64,000 nt of DNA from Staphylococcus aureus (GTDB taxonomy: Bacteria; Bacillota; Bacilli; Staphylococcales; Staphylococcaceae): positions 2,108,001-2,172,000 of the forward strand of contig NZ_CP011526.1 in assembly GCF_001027105.1 (NCBI RefSeq), in the 5' to 3' direction. Below the pieces are notes generated by a model. It searched no databases and was not told the DNA's origin. It saw only the letters and a program-made list of their open reading frames with translations. A program made the position numbers and the translations under genes. Of the stretch, positions 39,455 to 51,677 are shown piece after piece; positions within the stretch are counted from its first letter, which is position 1, and every line of letters starts with the position of its first letter.

Positions 39455-40591
39455 TCAAAACTCATTGCCGTATTTTTGATTTTGTATTAATATATCAAGG
39501 CTATCATCATCTAATACCAAATGAATTTCTCCACTTCGAATATCAATAGCAACGTTTATTTTTGATTCTAACTTTTTCAAATAATCTATGTCAGTAAATA
39601 TGTACTTAGAAAGATAATCATCTTCTTTTTTAAATTCTTCTTTATCAATTGTATATCCGTTCTCTAAAATTTTTGATAACTCTATAAGAGTATTACTCCT
39701 ACTTTCTTTTTTTACATTAGACACTACATAGTTTATGAACTTTTCAATCAATTGTTCTTCCAAATCACTATAATCTTGTGTGTCCTTTTTAAATAATTCA
39801 AACATAATATTATTGGATAAATTTTCATTATATATTAATCGCTCGTACATACCAGAAGCGCTAGAGTTGATAAATCTATTCAGATCGTTTTGTATTTCGT
39901 TCAAATCTATATTCCCTTTACTATCGTAATATGAATAATTACTCATTAATTTTTTTAAGAAATCTCTCAAACCAAAGTAAAGATAAATATTTGAATACTT
40001 TCTGGCATTATCGTAGTCTTTTACATCTCTTTTATAGTGATCTATCAACATATTCAATTCGAAATTATATCCATGATTAAAATCAAACTCGCCATTGTCA
40101 TATTTTCTTTGAAATTCAAACTTGTATATTTCTGCAACTTTATCATCGCAATTTTCATCTATATAGTTTTCAACCAAATAATAAGCACGCTCAAGAGAAA
40201 TTTCACCATAACTTTGTATAAAAGAGGTTAAGTACTCTGTTTTCTTTAAAATTTCTTCTCCTTTCTTAATTGGTATATATACATATGGTAAATCTAAGTT
40301 ATTAATAATATGAAAATTGTCGTCAATACGTTTAATTAAGTCAGGTTTATTACCTGTTGTTTTTATACCAAAACTTTTTAAAATACTTTGTAATTCAGGT
40401 CTTGTCTTTTTATATATACTAACTTCAAAATCATTAGTCGTTGTTAATAACTCAGCTTCAATTAATTTTTTTATTGAATTCATAATTTGAACATCATTAT
40501 TAGCAAGGCACTTATTAGCAAATATCTCTTCTCCAACCAATCTATTTACATTAGTGTGTAATACTAATAAATCACGTGCATTTACGCTCAC
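39455..40591 (-). CDS. SAP-domain protein of unknown function
   Basis: A 378-residue, Lys-, Asp- and Asn-rich soluble protein. A probable SAP motif (two short helices that bind DNA or RNA) lies near residues 66-90: TRPELQSILKSFGIKTTGNK then PDLIKRI. The remainder looks helical (SLERAYYLVENYIDE, NFELNMLIDHYKRDV, YSDLEEQLIEKF) and ends with a beta-like IDIRSGEIHLVLDDDSLDILI. The start is GTG at 40589-40591 with GAGGAG 12 bases upstream. No partner gene is intact. SAP proteins of this kind occur on phages and small islands; the role here is unknown. Confidence 0.65.
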   Translation of the reverse strand: MSVNARDLLVLHTNVNRLVGEEIFANKCLANNDVQIMNSIKKLIEAELLTTTNDFEVSIYKKTRPELQSILKSFGIKTTGNKPDLIKRIDDNFHIINNLDLPYVYIPIKKGEEILKKTEYLTSFIQSYGEISLERAYYLVENYIDENCDDKVAEIYKFEFQRKYDNGEFDFNHGYNFELNMLIDHYKRDVKDYDNARKYSNIYLYFGLRDFLKKLMSNYSYYDSKGNIDLNEIQNDLNRFINSSASGMYERLIYNENLSNNIMFELFKKDTQDYSDLEEQLIEKFINYVVSNVKKESRSNTLIELSKILENGYTIDKEEFKKEDDYLSKYIFTDIDYLKKLESKINVAIDIRSGEIHLVLDDDSLDILIQNQKYGNEF

Positions 40592-41008
40592 TAGCTTTCA
40601 TCTCCTCATTTTTGCTTTTCAAATTTATTAAGTATGAATAAAAAATACATCCGAACAAACAAAATCTCTATATTCTAATTCGATTTACATAGATTATACA
40701 CTAAAAAAATGATTCTCAATGCAAATGAATGTGTCTCTCATAGTCTAAAAACTCGTATGTTTCGAATTTTATGATTCATTGATAATAGTACCAGTTAAAA
40801 GAACTAAGATTGTAATTATCCCCCCTTAAAATTCAAGAATATATTTTCTTAATCTATCAGCAAGAGGTTATATTTCAAAGTGTTTATTTTTAAAACAACA
40901 TCTAAAAGCCATTTTCATAATAATGTTAAATCATTAGAATGTATAAAGATTCCAATTAATAAAAATAGATAAAATGCAATAAAGTTCCAAATACTTATTA
41001 TTATTCAT
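40592..41008. other. AT-rich non-coding stretch in the accessory islet
   Basis: About 400 bases with many stops in all frames and no hairpin of note; it includes the region upstream of the SAP gene and probably its promoter. Confidence 0.45.
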
Positions 41009-41452
41009 CACAAATTACGTGATGCCCTCTACAACACTAAATCAAGGATGATATTTATTTTATATACATTAGCATTCATTGTTTGCTTACCCACATTATC
41101 CTGTTTAGTCTTTTTTATAACTCTAGTCTTGAATGTCATATTTACAAAGAAAAAAACACTAAAATATTTAAAACTAACACTATTTATTCACTTTGTTCTT
41201 TTATAGCACCTTTTATGTTTATTTTCTTGTATTCAATAAATAGTATGGAGATGATAATTTAAAGTAGATATATTTGAAGTATACTATAGAGTAAATTATA
41301 TTGGGGAAATATGTAAACGAACCGGTTGATTTTATAGTGGATTAACACTTCATAGAGAATATAATCAAGAACAAAAACAGTCAATAGGTGTGAATTTTTT
41401 TAAAGACGGATCTGTTGCTACTAAAAAAAGAAGTATACAATTCAATAGTTAA
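41009..41452 (+). pseudogene. Decayed membrane-protein-like coding remnant
   Basis: Reading the plus strand gives HKLRDALYNTKSRM, a hydrophobic run (ILYTLAFIVCLPTLSCLVFF) and TKKKTLKYLKLTLFIHFVL. After a +1/-1 shift come IAPFMFIFLYSINSM, then FEVYYRVNYIGEICKRTG, a stop, and LTLHREYNQEQKQSIGVNFFKDGSVATKK. The pieces are separated by stops and shifts but keep coherent protein-like composition. Probably one or two former genes; no family recognised. Confidence 0.5.
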
Positions 41453-41575
41453 ACCTTAAAACAAGAAATATTATTCAAAATCAATGAATTTCCTATCTTA
41501 TTAGTTTTAACAATATTTATTCTCATAGAGTTTGTCCAATTAAATATAGATGATTCAAATATTTATAAGCATACA

Positions 41576-41623
41576 AAAGAGCAGTAAGACATTTTCTAAT
41601 AGAAAATAACTTTACTGCTCTTT
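41576..41623. terminator. Terminator after the Cof-type phosphatase gene
   Basis: AAAGAGCAGTAA (41576-41587) pairs with TTTACTGCTCTTT, T-rich on both sides; functions at least for the minus-strand gene. Confidence 0.85.
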
Positions 41624-41676
41624 GTACATTACTCATCAACTATTGTAAATTAAATAATAAATAACTACCTATTTTA

Positions 41677-42534
41677 TTATTCAGCTAAAAAATGCTCTGC
41701 TAAATATTTTGCTGCGCCATCCTCTTCATTCGTGTATGCCGTTACATCTGAAGTTAATGCTTGGATTTCAGGGCGTGCATTTTTCATAGCAACTGTATAA
41801 TGACCAAATTCAAACATTGCTCTATCATTGTCGCTATCTCCAATAACTAACGTTTCTTCTTGATGAATACCAAAATGTGCAATCATTTCTTTAATGCCTG
41901 TACCTTTATCAGTTTGATAAGCCATTGTTTCCGCATTAAATCTTGATGAATTTGAAACACTAATCTGTAGTTGCACATGATTTTGCTTTAATTCATCTCT
42001 AAATGCTGTTATTTTTTCTAAATTAGAACTGAATAGATAAATTTTTGAATATTCACCTTCAGGAAACTTAGTTACCCAATCTATCTTACCAGCAAGCGCA
42101 TCTTGTCTTGAAGACCATTCACTATGACTTACGCCATTAATAGGATCTTGACTACGAATCATATCTCGCATCCATGTTTCATCTTCTTTTAAAGAAACTC
42201 TATTACCTTCAAAAGGAAATACCTCATAATAAATTTGTTGGCGCTTAGCTAAATTAGTAATTTGTTGCACTTGAGCCAATGATAAACCATGCTTGAAGAT
42301 AATTTCTCCATCTACTTCTCCAATTGTTCCATTTGAACTAATGATGCCATTAACCGCAAAATCTTGAGGTACAAGTTGATGTATTTCAGAATGCGAACGT
42401 CCTGTTGCCAAAAATACTTTATATCCTTTCTCTCTCAATTGATTAATGACATCTTTCGTATACGTTGATGCTTGATTATTTTCATGTAAAATTGTTCCAT
42501 CCATGTCCAAAAATATTGCTTTTACGTTATCCAT
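41677..42534 (-). CDS. Cof-type HAD-IIB family phosphatase
   Basis: A 285-residue haloacid-dehalogenase phosphatase. Motif I DMDGTIL, motif II ISSNGT, and motif III/IV in KGTGIKEMI and VIGDSDNDRAMF are all present, with the C2b cap between. Such enzymes dephosphorylate sugar phosphates, FMN or PLP; the substrate is not deducible. The ATG at 42532-42534 has GGAGGG upstream. It lies 67 bases after the ABC ATPase gene and may be cotranscribed. Confidence 0.85.
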   Translation of the reverse strand: MDNVKAIFLDMDGTILHENNQASTYTKDVINQLREKGYKVFLATGRSHSEIHQLVPQDFAVNGIISSNGTIGEVDGEIIFKHGLSLAQVQQITNLAKRQQIYYEVFPFEGNRVSLKEDETWMRDMIRSQDPINGVSHSEWSSRQDALAGKIDWVTKFPEGEYSKIYLFSSNLEKITAFRDELKQNHVQLQISVSNSSRFNAETMAYQTDKGTGIKEMIAHFGIHQEETLVIGDSDNDRAMFEFGHYTVAMKNARPEIQALTSDVTAYTNEEDGAAKYLAEHFLAE

Positions 42535-42601
42535 ATTGCCCTCCACTGTCCATTTTATCTTAATTAAATTTTGTCATTATTACTTATTATTTGCAAAATA
42601 T

Positions 42602-43384
42602 TTACTCTAACATTGCCATAGAAAATCGATTATTCCATCTTTGAACTGCTACATTTTTCTGGAAAAATCGTGACATGTTTTCAGAAGTTAATATGTCTTC
42701 TACAGCGCCTTGTTGAATACTTTGGCCATCTTTTAGCAGTAAAATTTTGGAAAAGTTAGCAGTTATTTCTTCAATAAAGTGCGTCACATAAATCATCGCA
42801 AGCGTTGGATATGAATCTGACAATGAGTCAAGTATACTTAACAACGATTCTCGTGCAATAAAGTCTAAACCAGCTGCTGGCTCATCTAAAATTAAAACCT
42901 GGGGTTGCCCCATTAAAGCTCGTGCAATCATCACTCGTTGTTTTTCACCGGTAGATAAATAACCAATATATTGTTGCGCTTTAGCAGACATTCCAACTAA
43001 TTTAAGTAATTGATGTGCTTCATTACGTATCTCATCATCAATATCTTGATAAACACCAATTGATTTAAAGGCACCGCTTATCACCACATCGATTACTCTT
43101 TCACCCTCTTGAAACTTTTCCAGTAAACTATGAGATACAAAACCTATATGTTGTCGTACAGTCTCTGCAGAATACCCTACCTTGCCTGGCATTTTACCGA
43201 AAAGGTTAACAGTTCCAGATGTTGCAGGCTCATACGCATTTAAAATATTTAGAAGTGTTGTCTTGCCAGCACCATTCAACCCATATAATATCCATTTATC
43301 ACCTTTAGCAATTTGCCAAGAAATCTTTTTTAAAATTGTTTTTCCTTGCTTCATTCGCCCAATTTGATCTAATTGAATTAACAT
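42602..43384 (-). CDS. Stand-alone ABC transporter-type ATPase
   Basis: A 260-residue ABC ATPase: Walker A YGLNGAGKTTLLN, Q-loop FVSHSL, signature YLSTGEKQRVMIARAL and Walker B VLILDEPAAGLDFIARE with a switch His in YVTHFIEEI. No permease lies beside it. The sequence resembles ModF/YlmA-type proteins (VPSTGTVNLFG-like and GYLSTGEKQ), whose transport partner is unclear. It sits downstream of glmS and upstream of the HAD gene. Confidence 0.82.
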   Translation of the reverse strand: MLIQLDQIGRMKQGKTILKKISWQIAKGDKWILYGLNGAGKTTLLNILNAYEPATSGTVNLFGKMPGKVGYSAETVRQHIGFVSHSLLEKFQEGERVIDVVISGAFKSIGVYQDIDDEIRNEAHQLLKLVGMSAKAQQYIGYLSTGEKQRVMIARALMGQPQVLILDEPAAGLDFIARESLLSILDSLSDSYPTLAMIYVTHFIEEITANFSKILLLKDGQSIQQGAVEDILTSENMSRFFQKNVAVQRWNNRFSMAMLE

Positions 43385-43531
43385 GCGAGGTCACCCCTTT
43401 ATTGCTACTCCATACTTCTCATAAAATCATATTAACATAACACCCTTAATTGTCAGACTATTTAAATAAATAAAACACTTCATTTTTACGCATTTCTGCC
43501 AAATTAAGATGAAGTAAAAGCTAAGTCGACC

Positions 43532-43572
43532 TAAAAAAGCACCCTTCTAGTCGATTAATCTAAAAGGGTGCC
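43532..43572 (-). terminator. Terminator after glmS
   Basis: GCACCCTT (43539-43546) pairs with AAGGGTGC, with T6 on the minus strand. Confidence 0.85.
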
Positions 43573-43615
43573 ATATACTTTAATTTTAATACATGATTGA
43601 TTCTAAAAAAGTGAA

Positions 43616-45421
43616 TTATTCCACAGTAACTGATTTAGCAAGGTTACGTGGTTTATCAACATCTAAATCTCTGTGTAATGCTGCATAGTATGAAATTAAT
43701 TGTAATGCAACCACTGATACTAATGGCGTTAACAATTCATGTACATGAGGAATGACATAAGTGTCGCCTTCTTTTTCAAGACCCTCCATAGAAATAATAC
43801 ATGGATGTGCACCACGTGCTACTACCTCTTTAACGTTACCACGAATTGATAAATTAACTTTCTCTTGTGTTGCTAAACCTACAACTGGTGTACCTTCTTC
43901 GATTAAGGCAATTGTACCATGTTTAAGTTCTCCACCAGCAAAACCTTCTGCTTGAATGTAAGAAATTTCTTTAAGTTTTAACGCACCTTCTAAACTTACG
44001 TTATAGTCAATAGTACGTCCGATAAAGAATGCATTGCGTGTTGTTTCTAAGAAATCTGTAGCAATTTGTTCCATAATTGGTGCATCGTCAACAATTGCTT
44101 CTATTGCTGTTGTTACTTTTGCTAATTCTCTCAATAAATCAATATCTGCTTCACGACCATGCTCTTTTGCAACGATTTGAGACAAGATTGATAATACTGC
44201 AATTTGTGCAGTATATGCTTTTGTAGATGCAACTGCGATTTCAGGACCCGCGTGTAATAACAATGTGTGGTCTGCTTCACGTGATAAAGTTGAACCTGCA
44301 ACATTAGTGATTGTTAATGATTTATGACCTAATTTATTAGTTTCAACTAATACGGCGCGGCTATCTGCAGTTTCACCTGATTGAGAAATATAAACGAACA
44401 ATGGTTTTTCAGATAATAATGGCATGTTGTAGACAAACTCTGATGCAACGTGTACTTCAGTTGGTACGCCAGCCCATTTTTCTAAAAATTCTTTACCTAC
44501 TAAACCTGCATGGTAGCTTGTACCTGCTGCAATAACGTAAATGCGGTCTGCTTCTTTAACATCATTGATGATGTCTTGATCAATTTTCAAGTTACCTTCT
44601 GCATCTTGATATTCTTGAATAATACGACGCATTACTGCTGGTTGTTCATGAATTTCTTTTAACATGTAGTGTGCATAAACACCTTTTTCAGCATCTGATG
44701 CATCAATTTCAGCAATATATGAATCACGTTCTACAACGTTTCCATCTGCATCTTTAATAATAACTTCATCTTTTTTAACAATAACGATTTCATGGTCATG
44801 GATTTCTTTATATTCGCTTGTCACTTGTAACATTGCAAGTGCGTCTGATGCGATAACATTGAAACCTTCACCAACACCTAATAATAATGGTGATTTATTT
44901 TTAGCAACATAGATTGTGTCTTTGTCTTCAGCATCTAATAAACCTAATGCATATGAACCATGTAATAATGACACAACTTTTGTAAATGCTTCTTCAGTTG
45001 AAAGTCCTTGATTTGAAAAGTATTCAACTAATTGAACGATAACTTCTGTATCTGTTTCTGAAATGAATGATACACCTTGTAAGTATTCACCTTTTAACTC
45101 TTCATAGTTTTCAATAACACCGTTATGAACTAGAGTAAAACGGCCATTTGATGATTGATGTGGATGAGAGTTTTCATGATTCGGTACACCGTGTGTTGCC
45201 CAACGTGTGTGACCGATTCCAACAGGTCCATCAAAATCGCTACTATCAGCAACTTTACGTAATTCTGCAATACGACCTTTTTCTTTAAATACAGTTGTAT
45301 TATCATCATTTACTACTGCGATACCTGCAGAGTCATAACCTCTGTATTCTAATTTTTCTAAACCTTTTAATAATAATTCTTTGGCATTATCATAGCCAAT
45401 ATAACCAACAATTCCACACAT
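43616..45421 (-). CDS. glmS: Glutamine-fructose-6-phosphate aminotransferase
   Basis: Makes glucosamine-6-phosphate from fructose-6-P and glutamine, the entry to UDP-GlcNAc. The 601-residue protein has the Ntn nucleophile Cys2 (MCGIVGYIG), GHTRWATHG, two SIS sugar-isomerase domains ([12 protein letters not shown]) and the invariant C-terminus [12 protein letters not shown]. The ATG at 45419-45421 has GGAGG 11 bases upstream. Expression is controlled by the ribozyme in its long leader. Confidence 0.98.
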   Translation of the reverse strand: MCGIVGYIGYDNAKELLLKGLEKLEYRGYDSAGIAVVNDDNTTVFKEKGRIAELRKVADSSDFDGPVGIGHTRWATHGVPNHENSHPHQSSNGRFTLVHNGVIENYEELKGEYLQGVSFISETDTEVIVQLVEYFSNQGLSTEEAFTKVVSLLHGSYALGLLDAEDKDTIYVAKNKSPLLLGVGEGFNVIASDALAMLQVTSEYKEIHDHEIVIVKKDEVIIKDADGNVVERDSYIAEIDASDAEKGVYAHYMLKEIHEQPAVMRRIIQEYQDAEGNLKIDQDIINDVKEADRIYVIAAGTSYHAGLVGKEFLEKWAGVPTEVHVASEFVYNMPLLSEKPLFVYISQSGETADSRAVLVETNKLGHKSLTITNVAGSTLSREADHTLLLHAGPEIAVASTKAYTAQIAVLSILSQIVAKEHGREADIDLLRELAKVTTAIEAIVDDAPIMEQIATDFLETTRNAFFIGRTIDYNVSLEGALKLKEISYIQAEGFAGGELKHGTIALIEEGTPVVGLATQEKVNLSIRGNVKEVVARGAHPCIISMEGLEKEGDTYVIPHVHELLTPLVSVVALQLISYYAALHRDLDVDKPRNLAKSVTVE

Positions 45422-45663
45422 AACGACATTTTCCTCCATATTGGAATAGTACGCGTAAATTATGATTTATTGCCGATAATTTAGATTGACAATCTGCTTT
45501 CATAATATAAATAGGAACATGCTATCATCGCATTCATCCATAACAAATTAAGCATAGTTATTTTTACAACTATACAAATTGCTCACACTGTACTTTCCAT
45601 ATTAATATTTTTTATATTCAATTTCTGGCGATCTTATTAACTTTGTCCATTAAGTCACCCTAA

Positions 45664-45828
45664 TGTTTTACTTAATAAGCTAACGAATGAGCCACATCCG
45701 GGATAGCATCCGCCGATCTATTCGATCACTATCCTCCTCGTCTACAAATACATATATTGCACTCTATAAAGGCCACTCATATATTAACCTTTAATCTTCA
45801 AATACAAATATTTATTTGCACAGGCGCT
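45664..45828 (-). promoter_or_regulatory. glmS ribozyme (GlcN6P-activated self-cleaving)
   Basis: On the minus strand the core begins at the cleavage site A/GCGCCTGTGCAAAT, with G+1 at 45827. It continues through the conserved ACGAGGAGGATAGTGATCGA and TCGGCGGATGC elements and ends with the GCTCATTCGTTAGC...AAG helix near 45664-45690. These are signature parts of the glmS ribozyme, lying about 250 bases upstream of glmS. When glucosamine-6-P is abundant it cleaves its own mRNA. Confidence 0.95.
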
Positions 45829-45869
45829 TTAACTGTACTGCCGAACTTTCCCCCTTTCCATTAATCATT

Positions 45870-45899
45870 ATTGTACAACGGTGTTGTTTTGTTTTGCAA
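45870..45899 (-). promoter_or_regulatory. glmS promoter
   Basis: TTGCAA (45894-45899), 18-base spacer, TACAAT (45870-45875), placing the start about 40 bases before the ribozyme cleavage site. Confidence 0.7.
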
Positions 45900-45969
45900 A
45901 TATTTTCACAATAAAATTTTAAAAATCCTAAAACAATTTTTTTGTTTTACTTTTTCAAAATATCTATAC

Positions 45970-45985
45970 TGTCACATTGATGACA
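45970..45985. promoter_or_regulatory. mtl upstream dyad 1
   Basis: TGTCA-CATTGA-TGACA, an exact dyad upstream of the mtl -35. It shares the half-site TGTCACATT with dyad 2. Candidate MtlR operator by position. Confidence 0.5.
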
Positions 45986-45997
45986 CTTTATTTAATT

Positions 45998-46018
45998 TTG
46001 TCACATTTATTTTGACAA
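45998..46018. promoter_or_regulatory. mtl upstream dyad 2
   Basis: TTGTCA (45998-46003) and TGACAA (46013-46018) form a perfect dyad whose right arm contains the mtl -35 TTGACA. Confidence 0.5.
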
Positions 46019-46038
46019 AGTTGATTTTTGTTTATATT
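46012..46038 (+). promoter_or_regulatory. mtl operon promoter
   Basis: TTGACA (46012-46017), 15-base spacer and TATATT (46033-46038). The short spacing suits an activator-dependent promoter such as one served by MtlR. Confidence 0.55.
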
Positions 46039-46101
46039 GAGTAACAAGTAACCTCTCTATACACTATATATAGTCACATATATTAAAAAAGAGGTGTAAA
46101 C

Positions 46102-47640
46102 ATGTCACAAACTGAAGAGAAAAAAGGAATTGGTCGTCGTGTTCAAGCATTTGGATCATTCTTAAGTAGTATGATCATGCCAAACATTGGCGCTTTCATC
46201 GCTTGGGGTTTTATCGCGGCCATTTTTATAGATAATGGATGGTTACCTAACAAAGATTTAGCTACTTTAGCAGGACCAATGATTACTTATTTAATCCCAT
46301 TATTGATCGCATTTAGTGGTGGTCGTTTAATTTATGATTTACGTGGTGGTATCATCGCAGCAACAGCAACTATGGGGGTCATCGTTGCATTACCTGATAC
46401 ACCAATGTTACTTGGTGCAATGATTATGGGTCCACTTGTTGGTTGGTTAATGAAGAAGACCGACCAATTGATTCAACCTAGAACGCCGCAAGGTTTTGAA
46501 ATGTTATTTAATAACTTTTCTGCTGGTATTTTAGGATTTATCATGACGATTGCAGGATTTAAAATTTTAGCACCACTTATGAAATTTATTATGCATATTT
46601 TATCAGTGGCAGTTGAAGCATTAGTACATGCACACCTACTTCCACTTGTAAGTATTTTAGTAGAGCCTGCAAAAATTGTATTTTTAAACAATGCGATTAA
46701 CCATGGTGTATTCACACCGCTTGGTGCAGATCAAGCTGCAAAAGCTGGTCAATCAATTTTATACACAATTGAATCTAACCCTGGACCAGGTTTAGGTATC
46801 TTACTTGCTTATATGATTTTTGGAAAAGGCACTGCAAAAGCAACGTCATATGGTGCTGGAATTATCCACTTCTTAGGTGGTATTCATGAAATTTATTTCC
46901 CATATGTATTAATGCGTCCTTTATTATTTATCGCTGTTATTTTAGGTGGAATGACTGGTGTTGCAACTTATCAAGCAACAGGATTTGGATTTAAAAGTCC
47001 CGCGTCACCAGGTTCATTTATAGTTTACTGTTTAAATGCACCTAGAGGTGAATTCTTGCACATGTTACTCGGTGTCTTCCTTGCTGCACTTGTATCATTC
47101 GTTGTAGCTGCTTTAATTATGAAGTTCACTAGAGAACCAAAGCAGGATTTAGAAGCTGCGACAGCTCAAATGGAAAATACTAAAGGGAAAAAATCAAGCG
47201 TTGCTTCTAAGTTAGTATCTTCTGATAAAAATGTTAATACAGAAGAAAATGCTAGTGGTAATGTTAGTGAAACATCTTCATCAGATGATGATCCTGAAGC
47301 GCTATTGGATAATTACAACACTGAAGATGTTGATGCACACAATTACAATAATATAAATCATGTTATTTTTGCCTGCGATGCGGGTATGGGTTCTAGTGCA
47401 ATGGGTGCAAGCATGTTACGTAATAAATTTAAAAAGGCGGGCATTAATGATATTACAGTTACAAATACTGCGATTAATCAATTGCCAAAAGATGCTCAAT
47501 TAGTTATCACTCAGAAAAAACTAACTGATCGTGCTATTAAACAAACACCAAATGCCATCCATATTTCAGTGGATAATTTCCTTAATTCACCAAGATATGA
47601 AGAACTTTTAAATAATCTAAAAAAAGATGATCAAGCATAA
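46102..47640 (+). CDS. mtlA: Mannitol-specific PTS enzyme IICB
   Basis: Imports and phosphorylates mannitol to mannitol-1-phosphate. The 512-residue protein has the EIIC membrane domain (about 15-345; GRRVQAFGSFLSSMIMPNIGAF, HGVFTPLGADQAAKAGQSILY). A low-complexity Ser/Asp linker (about 355-410) follows, then the EIIB domain (about 415-512) with the phospho-cysteine in VIFACDAGMGSSAMGASM. The EIIA domain is separate (49819-50253), as is normal in Firmicutes. Some staphylococcal annotations call this gene mtlF. Confidence 0.95.
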   Translation: MSQTEEKKGIGRRVQAFGSFLSSMIMPNIGAFIAWGFIAAIFIDNGWLPNKDLATLAGPMITYLIPLLIAFSGGRLIYDLRGGIIAATATMGVIVALPDTPMLLGAMIMGPLVGWLMKKTDQLIQPRTPQGFEMLFNNFSAGILGFIMTIAGFKILAPLMKFIMHILSVAVEALVHAHLLPLVSILVEPAKIVFLNNAINHGVFTPLGADQAAKAGQSILYTIESNPGPGLGILLAYMIFGKGTAKATSYGAGIIHFLGGIHEIYFPYVLMRPLLFIAVILGGMTGVATYQATGFGFKSPASPGSFIVYCLNAPRGEFLHMLLGVFLAALVSFVVAALIMKFTREPKQDLEAATAQMENTKGKKSSVASKLVSSDKNVNTEENASGNVSETSSSDDDPEALLDNYNTEDVDAHNYNNINHVIFACDAGMGSSAMGASMLRNKFKKAGINDITVTNTAINQLPKDAQLVITQKKLTDRAIKQTPNAIHISVDNFLNSPRYEELLNNLKKDDQA

Positions 47641-47674
47641 TAATTAAATAAATTAAAAAATGGAGGATACCGCC

Positions 47675-49807
47675 ATGTTATTGAGTACACGTGAAAAAGA
47701 AATGATAGCCCTATTGATTAAGTACCACGGTCAATATATCACTATACACGACATTGCTCAGCAACTTGCGGTGTCCTCTCGTACTATTCACCGTGAATTA
47801 AAAGGTGTTGAAGCATATTTAACTTCATTTTCATTAACTTTAGAACGCGCAAACAAAAAAGGGCTACGCATTGCTGGCACAGATTCTGATTTAAACGATT
47901 TGAAGCAATCGATTGCACAACATCAAACCATTGACTTATCTGTTGAAGAGCAGAAAGTAATTATTATATACGCTTTGATACAAGCCAAGGAGCCAGTTAA
48001 ACAATATAGTTTAGCGCAAGAAATTGGCGTTTCTGTCCAGACTTTAGCAAAGATGTTAGATGATTTAGAGCTTGATTTAAATAAGTACCAACTATCTTTA
48101 TCTCGAAAGCGTGGCGAAGGCATTTACTTGGTAGGTACTGAATCAAAGAAACGTGAATTTTTAAGTCAATTAATGGTGAATAACTTAAATAGTACTAGCG
48201 TTTATTCAGTAATTGAAAATCATTTTGTCTTTCATTCATTAAATCAAATCCACAAAGACTTTGTTGACTTAGAGCGCATTTTTAATGTTGAAAGACTATT
48301 AATGGACTACCTAAGTGCCTTACCCTACCAACTTACCGAATCAAGTTATTTAACTTTAACTGTCCATATCGTGCTCTCCATTTCACGTATAAAAAATGGA
48401 GAGTATGTCGCATTAAACGATGATATTTATGATTCTGTACAAAACACATTTGAACACAAAGTAGCAAGCGAACTTGCTGATAAACTTGGTCAAATATATG
48501 ACGTCACGTTTAATCAGGCAGAAATTGCTTTCATTACTATCCATTTACGTGGAGCTAAACGAAAAAATCTTAATGATACATCATTAAATAATCGTTGTGA
48601 AGAAAACAAAATTAAAGCGTTTGTTAACAAAGTAGAAATGATTTCCGGTATGACATTTGCAGATTTGGATACTTTAGTAGATGGACTGACGCTACACCTT
48701 AATCCTGCAATCAATCGTTTGCAAGCTAATATCGAGACCTATAATCCGTTAACAGACATGATTAAGTTCAAATATCCAAGACTATTTGAAAATGTAAGAT
48801 TAGCTTTAAATGATTGTTGGCCTGATTTGATTTTTCCAGAGAGTGAAATTGCTTTTATAGTTTTACACTTTGGTGGCTCGATTAAAAACCAAGGTAATCG
48901 ATTTTTAAACATATTAGTCGTTTGCAGCAGTGGTATGGGAACTAGTCGTCTATTATCAACTCGTCTAGAGCAAGTTTTTAGTGAGATTGAGCGTATTACA
49001 CAAGCATCAGTCAGCGATTTGAAGTCACTAGATTTAAGTCAATATGATGGCATTATTTCTACTGTGAATTTAGACATCGACTCCCCCTATTTAACGGTAA
49101 ACCCATTATTACCAGATAGTGATATCAGTTATGTCGCACAGTTTTTAAATACAAAGTCTACGTTCCAAGAGACGCATGATAAATCATCAAACATGATTGA
49201 TAAGGATGATGTTCATGTTGAAACGAAAGATGTTGATGGCAACACATCTTTTGAAAATGAACAAACTTCATACTTAACTTCAGTTTTCGAAAAACATTTA
49301 AGTGACGAAAAATCAGAACAATTATTGCATCATATGCGTTCGGGTTTAACTTTGCTTGATTCAGTGAAAATAGTTAGTACCGAAGTTAAACAGTGGCAAA
49401 CATATATCGCAGATTATCTATATCAATGCGATGTAATAAACGATCCAACGTCATTCGCTGAACTACTAGAGCAACGATTGATTGACAATCCAGGATGGAT
49501 ATTAAGTCCATATCCTGTTGCAATACCACACCTAAGAGACAATATGATTAAACACCCTATGATTCTAATCACAGTTTTAGAAGAACCGTTAACATTGCCT
49601 AGTATTCAAAATGACAATCAAACAATTAAATATATGATTTCCATGTTTATTTCTGACAATGATTTTATGGCATCACTGGTAAGTGACTTGTCCGAATTTT
49701 TAAGTTTGAAATTAGAATCTATTGATACTTTTATGGAAAATCCACAGGAACTTGAAACATTATTAAGAAACAAATTTTTAGAACGAATTAAAAAACAATT
49801 TATTTAG
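47675..49807 (+). CDS. mtlR: PRD-domain transcriptional activator MtlR
   Basis: Activator of the mannitol operon, 710 residues. Domain order: DeoR/Mga-type HTH at about 1-90 ([24 protein letters not shown]); two PTS-regulatory domains at about 175-400, with conserved His in the [11 protein letters not shown] and [11 protein letters not shown] segments; an EIIB-Gat-like domain near 405-490 ([19 protein letters not shown]); and an EIIA-like domain at about 560-705 with [12 protein letters not shown]. Phosphorylation of these domains by PTS sets activity. The ATG at 47675 is used since GGAGG lies just before it; an ATG at 47660 would overlap that site. Confidence 0.93.
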   Translation: MLLSTREKEMIALLIKYHGQYITIHDIAQQLAVSSRTIHRELKGVEAYLTSFSLTLERANKKGLRIAGTDSDLNDLKQSIAQHQTIDLSVEEQKVIIIYALIQAKEPVKQYSLAQEIGVSVQTLAKMLDDLELDLNKYQLSLSRKRGEGIYLVGTESKKREFLSQLMVNNLNSTSVYSVIENHFVFHSLNQIHKDFVDLERIFNVERLLMDYLSALPYQLTESSYLTLTVHIVLSISRIKNGEYVALNDDIYDSVQNTFEHKVASELADKLGQIYDVTFNQAEIAFITIHLRGAKRKNLNDTSLNNRCEENKIKAFVNKVEMISGMTFADLDTLVDGLTLHLNPAINRLQANIETYNPLTDMIKFKYPRLFENVRLALNDCWPDLIFPESEIAFIVLHFGGSIKNQGNRFLNILVVCSSGMGTSRLLSTRLEQVFSEIERITQASVSDLKSLDLSQYDGIISTVNLDIDSPYLTVNPLLPDSDISYVAQFLNTKSTFQETHDKSSNMIDKDDVHVETKDVDGNTSFENEQTSYLTSVFEKHLSDEKSEQLLHHMRSGLTLLDSVKIVSTEVKQWQTYIADYLYQCDVINDPTSFAELLEQRLIDNPGWILSPYPVAIPHLRDNMIKHPMILITVLEEPLTLPSIQNDNQTIKYMISMFISDNDFMASLVSDLSEFLSLKLESIDTFMENPQELETLLRNKFLERIKKQFI

Positions 49808-49818
49808 GAGTGTACAAA

Positions 49819-51359
<1,541 letters not shown>

Positions 51360-51677
51360 TTTATTGAGCTTTGTTTGAAACAAGAAGTTTCCAACGTTAT
51401 TCGTTAACAATCAGTAATAATGTAGTAGTTCCCTTGAATTAACAATATTAAATTTCTGAACATAAAAAATACTCCCTTCAACATAGACACTTAACTTGTG
51501 TTATGTATGAAAGGAGTATTTTTGCGTTAATAATTTGTTTTATTTTCGAGCCACAGCCACCTATTCAATGGCTATTGGTCATTACTAAAACAAATTCATA
51601 TTAACTGTTAGACTTGGTTACTTAGTAAGGAATATTTCCCTATGAAATAACTAGATGTTCACATTCTTGAATAAATT
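51360..51677. other. Intergenic region between mtlD and fmtB
   Basis: Contains one strong bidirectional terminator (51466-51522) and otherwise AT-rich sequence. No gene seen. Confidence 0.6.
51466..51522. terminator. Bidirectional terminator between mtlD and fmtB
   Basis: AAAATACTCC (51466-51475) pairs with GGAGTATTTT (51513-51522), with an inner AACATAGACAC/GTGTTATGT stem. A and T runs on each side suit both converging genes. Confidence 0.9.

Noticed and set aside
40690..40735. Possible Fur-like box (TGATTCTCAATGCAAATGA)
   Set aside because: Does not reach 15 of 19 consensus positions and no iron gene follows.
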